Under the pieces are notes generated by a model. It did no database searches. It was given only the letters and a program-made list of their open reading frames with translations, and had not been told where the DNA came from. A DNA stretch of 64,000 nt, taken from assembly GCF_029893585.1 (NCBI RefSeq), contig NZ_JARXYX010000002.1:124001-188000 (forward strand), written 5' to 3'. A program made the translations under genes and the position numbers. Positions 1 through 7,559 of this stretch are shown here, in pieces. The DNA comes from Streptomyces sp. LBL. GTDB lineage: Bacteria > Actinomycetota > Actinomycetes > Streptomycetales > Streptomycetaceae. The stretch's first letter is position 1. Every line of letters begins with the position of its first letter.

Positions 1-81
1 TGGGCGGCCTCCTGGGCCCTGTTACTGCCTCCTGCGGACTGTGTTACTACCCCCTGGGGCCGGTAACTGCCCCTGGGACCG
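1..81. other. non-coding left edge
   Basis: No gene is visible. The stretch lies downstream of the cupin gene and holds a degenerate repeat built on GTTACTGCCCCTGG-like words (near 19-33, 46-58, 66-79). No convincing hairpin terminator was found. Confidence 0.4.
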
Positions 82-906
82 TTACCGTTGCTGCCCCTGC
101 CGGCCGCCCTGATACGGCAGCGTCGTCCCCGGCAGGTTGTACTCGTCCCGCCGGCCGCACATCCCGAAGCCGCCGAGCCGGGTGGGCGCGGTCTCGTGGG
201 CGGTGGCCTCGTCGAGATACGCCGGCTCGCCCGCCGCCAGCGCGTCGAGCTGGGCGCCCGTGCGTTCGGCGGTGGCCAGCGCGCCGGCCCGCCACAGCGC
301 GCGCCAGGTCGGCGCCTTGGCGCGGACCAGCCGGGCGGCGGCGCGCTGGAACGCGGCGTACGGACCGGTGTCGCCGGCGACGAGGGCCTCCCGCAGGACG
401 AGGTAGCCCTCTACGGCGAGGTCCCGGCGGCGCCTGGCCGCCGCCGCCGTCTCCTCTCCCGTGCCGGCCGGGAGGGTGGCCGCCGCCGCGTACGCCCCGG
501 GGTCGGCGAGCACCTCGGGCGGGAAGGTGAAGACGGCGTCCCCGGCCTCCGGCAGTCCGCTGTTCTGCATCAGCACGGTGATCCGCAGATCGCCGCCCTG
601 CACCATGCGGTGCACGGTGCCCGGCGTGAACCAGGCGACCGAGCCCGCCTCCAGGGGGATGTCCCGATAGCCGTCGGGGCTGAGTGTCTGCACCGCGCCC
701 CGGCCGCCGGTGACGACGTACGCCTCGGTGCACACCAGGTGCAGATGCGGGCTGCCGCCGCACACACCGTCGGCCGCCTCCCAGTCGTAGGCGCTCAGGT
801 GGGACAGGCCGACGGCGCCGGGCAGCGGGTGCGGAAGCGCCGGCTTCACCGATGCGGGTTCGTTGGCGGGTTCGTTGGCGGGTTCGTTGGCGGGTTCGTT
901 CACCAT
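82..906 (-). CDS. cupin domain protein
   Basis: A 274-residue protein with a small beta-barrel (cupin) core in its first half. A His-rich stretch (SPHLHLVCTEAYVV) and a later PGTVHRM segment supply the usual cupin metal-ligand histidines. Cupins of this kind bind small ligands, often sugars, or act as isomerases and dioxygenases; the activity here is unknown. The C-terminal half is helical and Ala/Arg-rich. The ATG overlaps the end of the PmoA-like gene by 7 bp, so it is the third gene of the operon. The N-terminus is four NEPA repeats encoded by a 12-bp tandem repeat, so the true start could lie after the repeat. Confidence 0.8.
   Translation of the reverse strand: MVNEPANEPANEPANEPASVKPALPHPLPGAVGLSHLSAYDWEAADGVCGGSPHLHLVCTEAYVVTGGRGAVQTLSPDGYRDIPLEAGSVAWFTPGTVHRMVQGGDLRITVLMQNSGLPEAGDAVFTFPPEVLADPGAYAAAATLPAGTGEETAAAARRRRDLAVEGYLVLREALVAGDTGPYAAFQRAAARLVRAKAPTWRALWRAGALATAERTGAQLDALAAGEPAYLDEATAHETAPTRLGGFGMCGRRDEYNLPGTTLPYQGGRQGQQR
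854..901 (-). repeat. four 12-bp repeats over the cupin start
   Basis: Four copies of GCGGGTTCGTTG (plus-strand reading) run up to the cupin ATG and encode NEPA repeats. The last copy differs at its final base. Confidence 0.9.
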
Positions 907-1832
907 GGCAGCCCCTGCAGGTGGGTGCCGACGCGGTCGCTGTCCCAGGCGCCGTCCGCGACGACGACCCGGTAGCGGTAGGCGAAGGACTCGCCGGGAG
1001 GCAGCTCGAACTCCTCGAAGAACGCCCAGGAGAACGAGACCGTCGGGAACGGCTCGGAGCGCACGAACCAGTGCGACTCGTGGACGGCGGACTTCTCGTC
1101 GAGGTTCTCGGGGGCGTGGGCGAAGACCAGGGTGGAGTGTCCGTCCACCTCGTCGTGCTCGGTGGTGACGGCGAGCCAGGGACTTTGGGAGCCCATCAAC
1201 GCGCCCGGGTCGCTGTCCGCGTCGGTTCCCGGGGCGAGGACCGTGGCCCCGGTGAAGTCGCGTGGGCCGCGCCACTGCAGCCCGGTGTAGCCGGCCATCT
1301 CGCGGCCGGCGGTGGTCGGGGAGCCGAAGGAGAGCGGCTCGTCCCGGAGGTTGGTGAGCCGGATCGACCAGTCCAGCGCCCAGGCGCCGGCCTCCTCGTC
1401 GACCGAGTGGACCGCCAGGCCGCGCTCCTCGCGCGCCCACTCGGCGCCGCCGTTCTCCACCCAGGTCAGCTCCTCGGTGAAGGCGAGCCGGTCGTCTGCG
1501 ACTGTGAACGCGGGGAAGCCGTCGTGCCGCATCGAGCCGATCCGCTCGGGCAGGGGAAGGTAGCCCTGCCCGTGGACGTAGCAGTTGCCGCCCCAGAAGT
1601 TCTGGCCGGACAGATGACTCGCGGTCATCTGCAGGCCCTTGTGCCAGCGGTGGTCGTTGGGGCGGTAGCCGGTGACCGTGTGTCCGGCGAGGGTACGCAC
1701 CGGGTGGGCGTAGGGCTTGCGGGACTCGAAGGCGTGGGGATCGGGGCGGTAGACGTAGCGGAGGATCTCGGTGCCGTCCGCGGCCTCGACCGCGATGTGC
1801 TCGCCGTGGACGTGGCTGACGCGGATACTCAT
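900..1832 (-). CDS. PmoA-like (DUF6807) family protein
   Basis: A 310-residue protein of the PmoA-like/DUF6807 family, recognised by the N-terminal YVYRPDPHAFESRKPYAHPV stretch, the HRWHKGLQ histidine cluster and the GGNCYVHGQGYLPLPERIG region. The family is named after a methane-oxidation annotation, but in actinomycetes it sits beside Gfo/Idh/MocA dehydrogenases and sugar genes, and no reaction is established. The ATG overlaps the stop of the upstream dehydrogenase by 4 bp (ATGA), giving translational coupling. Probably cytoplasmic: no signal peptide. A role in sugar or sugar-acid catabolism is inferred from context only. Confidence 0.8.
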   Translation of the reverse strand: MSIRVSHVHGEHIAVEAADGTEILRYVYRPDPHAFESRKPYAHPVRTLAGHTVTGYRPNDHRWHKGLQMTASHLSGQNFWGGNCYVHGQGYLPLPERIGSMRHDGFPAFTVADDRLAFTEELTWVENGGAEWAREERGLAVHSVDEEAGAWALDWSIRLTNLRDEPLSFGSPTTAGREMAGYTGLQWRGPRDFTGATVLAPGTDADSDPGALMGSQSPWLAVTTEHDEVDGHSTLVFAHAPENLDEKSAVHESHWFVRSEPFPTVSFSWAFFEEFELPPGESFAYRYRVVVADGAWDSDRVGTHLQGLPW

Positions 1833-2944
1833 GCGCGCTCCTTGGGGGCCCAGTGGGGGTGGTCTCCGTGCATGGCCGGGTAGAAGGGGTCGCCGGGCCC
1901 GACCTCGCCCGCGTGCACCGGGCTGCCGGTGAACGCCGCCTTGTAGAGGGCGGCGGCGAACTCGAGGGTGGCCCGGGCCTCGGGTCCGCTGGTCGGCGGC
2001 CTGACACCGTTGTCGTACGCGTCGAGGAGCGCGCCGAGCTGGGCCGTGTGGGAGCTGGGCACGTCCGCGGCGGGGGTGCGCCAAGCCTTGGCGCGCTCGG
2101 CGGCGACGTGCCGGGCCGGGGTGTAGACCCAGTCCTCATTGCGGTGCCCGTAGAGGTGGGTGAGCTCGACGGTCGCGTCCGCGCAGTCGATGCGGATGCG
2201 GCTGACCTCGTCCGGGGAGAGCACGCTGTTGACGACGGTGGCCAGGGCGCCGTTCTCGAAGCGGACCAGGGCCGTGGAGACGTCCTCGCTCTCCGTGTCG
2301 TGGACCAGGCGCGCGGCCATCGCCCGGATCTCCACCCAGGGGCCGAGCAGGTGCAGCAGCAGGTCGAACTGGTGGATGCCGTGGCCCATCGTCGGGCCGC
2401 CGCCCTCGGTGGCCCACTTGCCGCGCCACGGTACTGCGTAGTAGGCGGCGTCGCGGTGCCAGGTGGTCTGGCAGTGCGCGACCCGGGGGGCGCCCAGCTC
2501 GCCGCTCGCGATCAGCTCACGGGCGTGGACGGCGCCGGAGCCGTAACGGTGCTGGAAGACCACGGACGCGTACGCGCCCGACGCTTCCTCGGCCGCCGCG
2601 ATCTCGTCGTACTCGGCGAGCGACAGGCTCAGCGGCTTCTCGCACAGCACCCAGGCGCCCGCCTCCAGTGCCGCCACCGTCTGCTCACGGTGCAGCGAGG
2701 GCGGGGTGCCGATGAGGACCAGGTCGGGGCGCACGGCGTCCAGCATCGCGTCCATCGCCCGGTATCCGGCGACCTCGCCGCCCGCGAGTTCCCGGAACCG
2801 GTCGAGGCGGTCCTGGTCCACGTCGACCGCTGCGACCAGTTCCGTCCGGTCCGAGTGGGCTCTGAGCGCGGGCAGGTGGCTGCCGCTGACGATGGCACCG
2901 GTGCCGACCACGGCTACGCGGCGACGGGCTGGGAGCGGGGGCAT
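1829..2944 (-). CDS. Gfo/Idh/MocA family oxidoreductase
   Basis: A 371-residue NAD(P)-dependent sugar or cyclitol dehydrogenase. The N-terminal Rossmann fold carries VAVVGTGAIVSGSHLPAL (residues about 9-26). The family's EKP motif follows (CEKPLSLSLAEYDE), with the catalytic Lys. The C-terminal half is the family's alpha/beta substrate domain, with GGPTMGHGIHQFDLLLHL supplying the conserved Asp/His region. It is the first gene of a three-gene operon and is preceded by a LacI-type operator, which suggests sugar-responsive control. The exact polyol or sugar cannot be read from sequence. Confidence 0.9.
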   Translation of the reverse strand: MPPLPARRRVAVVGTGAIVSGSHLPALRAHSDRTELVAAVDVDQDRLDRFRELAGGEVAGYRAMDAMLDAVRPDLVLIGTPPSLHREQTVAALEAGAWVLCEKPLSLSLAEYDEIAAAEEASGAYASVVFQHRYGSGAVHARELIASGELGAPRVAHCQTTWHRDAAYYAVPWRGKWATEGGGPTMGHGIHQFDLLLHLLGPWVEIRAMAARLVHDTESEDVSTALVRFENGALATVVNSVLSPDEVSRIRIDCADATVELTHLYGHRNEDWVYTPARHVAAERAKAWRTPAADVPSSHTAQLGALLDAYDNGVRPPTSGPEARATLEFAAALYKAAFTGSPVHAGEVGPGDPFYPAMHGDHPHWAPKERA

Positions 2945-2978
2945 GCGGTACTCCTCGGACGACTTGCGGGCAGACGCA

Positions 2979-2990
2979 GAAAGCGCTTGC
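2979..2990. promoter_or_regulatory. LacI/GalR-type operator
   Basis: GAAAGCGCTTGC has the AAGCGCTT palindromic core typical of LacI/GalR-family operators. It lies 35-46 bp upstream of the dehydrogenase start. No LacI regulator gene is in the window. Confidence 0.55.
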
Positions 2991-3077
2991 TCCGAGCGAG
3001 CCTAGGGGCCGAGGAATGTCCGGACAACCCCCCTGGTGTGATGTTGGAGTGGGGCGCTCCCAGGGGAGCACTCCGGT

Positions 3078-3190
3078 GGCGGTGGATCACCTCGTGACGG
3101 GAGGGTGGCCCACCTCGTGACCCGGGAGGTGGCCCACCTCGTGACGGGAAGGCGGACCACCGCGTGCCAGGAAGGTGGCCCACGCGCTCA
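3078..3190. repeat. about five degenerate 22-bp direct repeats
   Basis: Degenerate copies of roughly GGAGGTGGCCCACCTCGTGAC (plus strand) fill the space between the dehydrogenase promoter and the methyltransferase stop. Each good copy contains the small inverted repeat GGTGGCCCACC. Confidence 0.7.
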
Positions 3191-3196
3191 TCCGGG

Positions 3197-3979
3197 TCAG
3201 GTCGCGTCTCCGTGGGTGACGCGGATCTTGGACTGGCCGTGGGGCAGTTCCTCCCAGTCGTCCATGAAGCGGGCCTGGAGGCCGTGGCGCTCGGCCAGGG
3301 CGACGAGGGTCGCCGTGCGGTAGTAGAAGTCCTCGCGCAGAACATGGTGTTCCTCGCCCTCCGTGCGGTCGAAGGTGAAGTCGAACCAGCCACCCGGGGC
3401 GAGCACCCGGCCTACATGGGCCAGGCACTCGTCGATGACCGGGAGCGGCGAGTGGGAGAAGACGCTGTGTGCGTGGATCACGTCGAAGTGGGCCTCGGGC
3501 AGGAACCGCAGAGTCAGGTCGCGGACCGGGGTCAGTGTGGGCAGCCGCTGCTGGAGGCCCATGTCCACGATGGTGTCCTGGGCGGCGACGAGGATGTCGG
3601 GCGAGATGTCGATGCCGTGGTAGTACCCGGGCTCCAGATGCCGGATGAACCGCCAGCCGCCCCGCAGGTTGCCGCATCCGATCTCCAGCATGCGGTGCTC
3701 GGGCCGCAGACCGTGGCCGACCAGGTAGTCGAACTGCATCGCCCCGAGCGCGAGCCACCGCTCCCGGTTGCGGCTGCCGACGGCGGCGTCCGGGTCGGTG
3801 CGGGTGTCGGAGCGCATCACGGCCCGGTAGTAGGAGACGTGGTCGGTGTGACGGCGGCGCAGCCACAGGTCCCGGGTGGCGCGGGCCAGGTGGCGGGGCA
3901 CCCGGTCGGGGTGGCGCAGGGCGTAGCCGATGCGGTGGCCGACGGAGGCGCGGTTGACGGTGAGGTTCTTGCCGGGCAT
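3197..3979 (-). CDS. class I SAM-dependent methyltransferase
   Basis: A 260-residue methyltransferase with a seven-strand SAM-binding fold. Motif I is MLEIGCGNLRGG (residues 97-108), the acidic motif II is GIDISPD (122-128), and the post-motif HVGRVLAPGGWFDFTF is typical of class I enzymes. The first 75 residues are Arg-rich and contain no signal peptide. It stands alone on the minus strand, divergent from the sensor kinase. The methyl acceptor is not evident. The N-terminal style resembles methyltransferases of polysaccharide or natural-product loci, which is weak evidence only. Confidence 0.85.
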   Translation of the reverse strand: MPGKNLTVNRASVGHRIGYALRHPDRVPRHLARATRDLWLRRRHTDHVSYYRAVMRSDTRTDPDAAVGSRNRERWLALGAMQFDYLVGHGLRPEHRMLEIGCGNLRGGWRFIRHLEPGYYHGIDISPDILVAAQDTIVDMGLQQRLPTLTPVRDLTLRFLPEAHFDVIHAHSVFSHSPLPVIDECLAHVGRVLAPGGWFDFTFDRTEGEEHHVLREDFYYRTATLVALAERHGLQARFMDDWEELPHGQSKIRVTHGDAT

Positions 3980-4155
3980 GTGGTGGTCCCCTGAGTTCTG
4001 AGTTTCTGCGGCGGTCTGAGCCGTTCCACCAGCCTCGGTGCGGAAACAGGGTGTCCGGCTCGGCCAACAGGCTTCGGTCCGCGAGCGGTTCGGAGGTCCC
4101 CCAGGTCAGCCGATCGGTTGATGCGATCCGGCGTCCGCCGCGCTAGACACGAAGC

Positions 4156-5424
4156 ATGAACCACACCGATCCGGACGAGCGCTGGCTGGCCACGACCGTG
4201 GATGTCGCGTTCTTCCTGCTGCTCGGCTCCTCGTTCGCCCGCTTTCTGACCCGTGACCAGGGCGGGGCCCGCATCGGGTGGGTGGTGGCGCTGTTCGCGG
4301 TCTTCTGTCTGCTCCATGTCCTCGGGCGCTTCCTGGCTCCGGCGCCCCGCCCCGGCTCGCCTCCGACCACCCGCCATCTGGTCTGGCTGGGCTCGGTGTC
4401 CGGCGTCTGGGTCGTTCTCCTGGTCCTCGCGCCGAGCGCCACCTGGTGTGCGATGCCGTTGCTGTTCGCCGGGCTGCACGCGCTGCCGACCCGGCTGGCG
4501 GTGCCGCTCGCGGCGCTGCTCACCGCGCTGGTCGTCGTCTCCGAGGTGCGGGTGGCGGGCGGGGCGCTCAACCCGAACATGGTCGTGGCCCCGCCGGCCG
4601 TCGCCGCGGTCGCCACCGCCGTACTCGTCCATCTGCAGCGCCAAGGGGCCCGGCAGCGCGGCCTGATCGACGATCTGGTGCGCACCCGCCACGACCTCGC
4701 GGCCACCGAACGGCGGGCCGGTGTCCTGGCGGAACGCCAGCGGCTGGCCACCGAGATCCATGACACCGTCGCCCAGGGTCTGTCCAGCCAGGGGATGCTG
4801 CTCCAGGCCGCCGAGCGGGTCTGGCGGACGGACCCGGACACGGCCCGCGCCCACCTGCGGGACGCGGCCGAGATCACCTCCCGCAGTCTCGCGGAGGCTC
4901 GCCGGTTCGTGCACGACCTGGCACCGGCCGATCTCGCCGAGCACACGCTCCCGGGGGCGCTCGCCGCGCTCGCCGAGCGGGAAAGCGGTCCCGGTCTGAC
5001 CGTGGAGTTCCGGCGTGACGGCGACCCGGGCAGACTGCCGGAACGGGTCGAGGCGGCCCTCCTGCGCATCGCCCAGGGGGCGCTGGCCAACGTCCGCGAA
5101 CACGCGGCGGCGACCCGGGCCGCGGTGACCCTGACCTGCCTGGACGACCAGGTCTCGGTGGACGTCGCCGACAACGGACGCGGTTTCCACGCAACCTCCC
5201 CGGGCGGTACGGCCACCCCGAGCGGTACGGCCACCCCGAGTGGTACGGCCACCCCGGAGCGGGGACACGGGCTGCCGGCCATGCGTATCCGGGCCCGTCA
5301 GACGGGCGGCACACTCACCGTGGAGTCCGCCCCCGGCGAGGGCACGGTCGTCTCGGTCGCCGTCCCCCTGACGCCCTTGGCCTGCGCGCGTCCCTCCACA
5401 ACCGCCAAGGAGCCCGTTTCGTGA
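4156..5424 (+). CDS. NarL-type sensor histidine kinase
   Basis: A 422-residue membrane sensor kinase. Hydrophobic segments at about residues 15-35, 41-60, 75-95 and 100-160 form the membrane sensor. The HisKA_3 dimerisation helix carries the phospho-acceptor His202 (ATEIHDTVAQG). The HATPase domain shows DNGRGF (N box) and RGHGLPAMRIRA (G box). Three copies of GTATPS, encoded by an 18-bp tandem repeat, sit between these boxes in the ATP-lid region, which is unusual. The stop overlaps the regulator's GTG by 4 bp, so the pair is coupled. The signal sensed is unknown. Confidence 0.92.
   Translation: MNHTDPDERWLATTVDVAFFLLLGSSFARFLTRDQGGARIGWVVALFAVFCLLHVLGRFLAPAPRPGSPPTTRHLVWLGSVSGVWVVLLVLAPSATWCAMPLLFAGLHALPTRLAVPLAALLTALVVVSEVRVAGGALNPNMVVAPPAVAAVATAVLVHLQRQGARQRGLIDDLVRTRHDLAATERRAGVLAERQRLATEIHDTVAQGLSSQGMLLQAAERVWRTDPDTARAHLRDAAEITSRSLAEARRFVHDLAPADLAEHTLPGALAALAERESGPGLTVEFRRDGDPGRLPERVEAALLRIAQGALANVREHAAATRAAVTLTCLDDQVSVDVADNGRGFHATSPGGTATPSGTATPSGTATPERGHGLPAMRIRARQTGGTLTVESAPGEGTVVSVAVPLTPLACARPSTTAKEPVS
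5206..5259 (+). repeat. three 18-bp repeats in the kinase ATP lid
   Basis: Three tandem copies of GGTACGGCCACCCCGAGC encode GTATPS units inside the kinase gene. They are in frame, so copy-number change would alter lid length without a frameshift. Confidence 0.9.
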
Positions 5425-6077
5425 GTACGCCGGTGCCCGCACCGCCCGCACCGCCCGTCCGGCTGTTGCTGTGCGACGACCACGCCGTGGTACGCGCCGG
5501 ACTGCGCGCCCTGCTGTCCAGTGCCGAGGGCATCGACGTGGTCGGTGAGGCCGCCACCGGCGAGGAGGCGCTCGCTGCGGCCGCCCGGCTGCGCCCCGAC
5601 GTCGTCCTGATGGACCTTCAGCTCGACGGCGGCATGGACGGCGTGACCGCCACCCGACACCTGACCGCGGACGGCGCGGCGGGCCCGCGGGTCCTGGTGC
5701 TCACCATGTTCGACACCGACGCCGACGTCACCCGTGCCATCGAGGCCGGCGCCATCGGCTATCTGCTCAAGGCCGAACAGCCGGAAGAACTGTTCACGGC
5801 GATCCACAACGCGGCCGCCGGCCGCACCGCGCTGTCCGCACCCGTCGCGGACCGGCTCCTGACCCGTCTGCGCAGCCCCCACCCCACCCTGTCCCCGCGC
5901 GAGCAGCAGATCCTCGAGCAGCTGGCCCGGGGCCTGGGCAACCGGGAGATCGCCCGTGCCCTGTTCATCAGCGAGGCGACGGTCAAGACCCATCTCGGCC
6001 GGATCTACGGCAAGCTGGGCGTGGAGACCCGGGCCGGAGCGGTGGCCGTCGCCAAGGAGAAGCGGCTGCTGGCCTGA
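5421..6077 (+). CDS. NarL/LuxR-family response regulator
   Basis: A 218-residue DNA-binding response regulator and partner of the adjacent kinase. The receiver domain has the acidic pair in LLLCDDHAVVRAG, phospho-acceptor Asp65 (PDVVLMDLQLDG), the conserved Thr in VLVLTMFDT and Lys in YLLKAEQPEEL. The C-terminal LuxR-type helix-turn-helix is LSPREQQILEQLARGLGN followed by IARALFISEATVKTHLGRI. Translation starts at a GTG overlapping the kinase stop (GTGA). Target genes cannot be deduced; the next gene is convergent. Confidence 0.95.
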   Translation: MSTPVPAPPAPPVRLLLCDDHAVVRAGLRALLSSAEGIDVVGEAATGEEALAAAARLRPDVVLMDLQLDGGMDGVTATRHLTADGAAGPRVLVLTMFDTDADVTRAIEAGAIGYLLKAEQPEELFTAIHNAAAGRTALSAPVADRLLTRLRSPHPTLSPREQQILEQLARGLGNREIARALFISEATVKTHLGRIYGKLGVETRAGAVAVAKEKRLLA

Positions 6078-6182
6078 CAACTCCTGGCGATTCGAAGGGC
6101 GTTGACACGTCGGGCGATCGACATCACGGTGCGGATCCCCCGTCGACCCCGGAGCACGCCATGGCTCCGTCCTCAGCACCAT

Positions 6183-6295
6183 GTTCCGAGGCACCCCGTT
6201 CCGAGGCACCCGTTCCGAGGCACCCGTTCCGAAGCACCACCGAAGCACCCACTGGAGCACCACCTTCCGAAGCACCACGACCCTGTTCCGAAGCC
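6183..6295. repeat. degenerate GTTCCGAGGCACCC repeats
   Basis: About eight degenerate copies of a 12-14 bp word (GTTCCGAGGCACCC, later GTTCCGAAGCACCA) lie between the response regulator and the LCP gene stop. The 234-bp convergent intergenic region shows no strong terminator hairpin. Confidence 0.7.
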
Positions 6296-6311
6296 GAGTT
6301 GGCCGAGCGCG

Positions 6312-7529
6312 TCATCCGTTCCGAGGCGGTCCGGTCACCGGGCGGTCCTCCTTGAGGTCGTCGAAGAGTTTCCCGGCGCGGGCCGCGTCCCACTGCACGG
6401 CGCTGCCCTGGGGAGTGGTGAGGTTCGGGTTGGAGACAGGCACGTTGAGCTGTCTGCCCCCGTCGGTCACGTTGCGCATCGCCTGGAACAGCGACATGAG
6501 CTGGGGCAGTTCGGTGTCCTTGTCCACGACGAGCGTGTCGAGGCCGGCGGAGACCGCCGGGACGGACTTGGCCGGGTCGAGGAGCGTGCCCGGGGTGGTC
6601 GCCTTGGCGGCGAGGCCGGTCAGGAACTTCTGCTGGTTGCGGGTGCGGCCCAGGTCGCCCTGGGCCTCCTGCTTGCGCTGCCGGACGAACGCGAGGGCCT
6701 CGGCGCCGTCGAGGGTCTGGCAGCCCCGGGGCAGGTTCGCCCCCGAGGACTTGTCCTTGACGGGACGGTCGAGGCACAGGTCCACGCCGCCGACCGCGTC
6801 CACCACCCCGACGAACCCGGCGAAGCCGATCTCGGCGTAGTGGTCGATGTGCAGTCCGGTGTTGCGCTCGACGGTGCGGACGAGCAGCCCGGGGCCGCCC
6901 AGGGAGAAGGCGGCGTTCAGCTTGTTCGGCGCGGCCCGGTAGGTCCTGCCGGTGCCAGGATCGACGTACGGCGGCAGGGTCACCCACGAGTCGCGCGGGA
7001 GGCTCATCATCGTGGTGCCGCCGGCACCGGTGTGCAGCAGGATCATGGAGTCCGTGCGGCGGCCCTCGGCCGATCCGGTGTTCAGGTTTTTCCTGTCCTG
7101 CGGGGACAGTCCCTCGCGGCTGTCGGAGCCCACGACGAGGTAGTTGGTCCCCTTGCCCGGGGCGGCGCGGTCGGTGAGCGCGCCGAGATCCACCTCCTGG
7201 GCGAGCCGGTTGTCGGCCCACACGTACGTGCCGACGCCGGTGGCGAGCAGCGCGCTCAGCAGGAGCAGCGCCGCCCGCGCCGCCCGGCGCCGCCCGGAGC
7301 GGCGCGGACGGCGAACTCTGCTGCCGCGTTCGGGGCTGCTCTCCTCGCCGGTGCGGCTCTCCTGGCCGGTGCGGCCCGGCGGGGCAGAAGAGAGCATGCC
7401 GGGCAGCGGTGCCGTACGCGTCGAGGGCGGGGGCGCGTACGGCAGCGTCCGCCCTGTACTGACGTGTACGGGGCCGTTCGTACGGTCGTGCGGGGCGGTG
7501 CCCGCCGGGTGGTCGGTCCAGTCGTCCAT
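6312..7529 (-). CDS. LCP (LytR-CpsA-Psr) family protein
   Basis: A 405-residue type II membrane protein. A disordered, Pro/Arg-rich cytoplasmic N-terminus (about 80 residues) precedes one membrane helix (RAALLLLSALLATGVGTYVW, near 85-105) and the extracellular LCP domain. Family motifs include TNYLVVGSDSREG, RRTDSMILLHT, MSLPRDSWV and the Arg-rich FVRQRKQEAQGDLGRTRNQQKFL. LCP proteins transfer lipid-linked glycopolymers to the cell wall. The gene lies 30 bp downstream of a processive glycosyltransferase, so together they probably build and attach a surface glycan. Confidence 0.92.
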   Translation of the reverse strand: MDDWTDHPAGTAPHDRTNGPVHVSTGRTLPYAPPPSTRTAPLPGMLSSAPPGRTGQESRTGEESSPERGSRVRRPRRSGRRRAARAALLLLSALLATGVGTYVWADNRLAQEVDLGALTDRAAPGKGTNYLVVGSDSREGLSPQDRKNLNTGSAEGRRTDSMILLHTGAGGTTMMSLPRDSWVTLPPYVDPGTGRTYRAAPNKLNAAFSLGGPGLLVRTVERNTGLHIDHYAEIGFAGFVGVVDAVGGVDLCLDRPVKDKSSGANLPRGCQTLDGAEALAFVRQRKQEAQGDLGRTRNQQKFLTGLAAKATTPGTLLDPAKSVPAVSAGLDTLVVDKDTELPQLMSLFQAMRNVTDGGRQLNVPVSNPNLTTPQGSAVQWDAARAGKLFDDLKEDRPVTGPPRNG

Positions 7530-7559
7530 CGGCCTGTCCAGCCCCTCGGAGCGTCGGGA

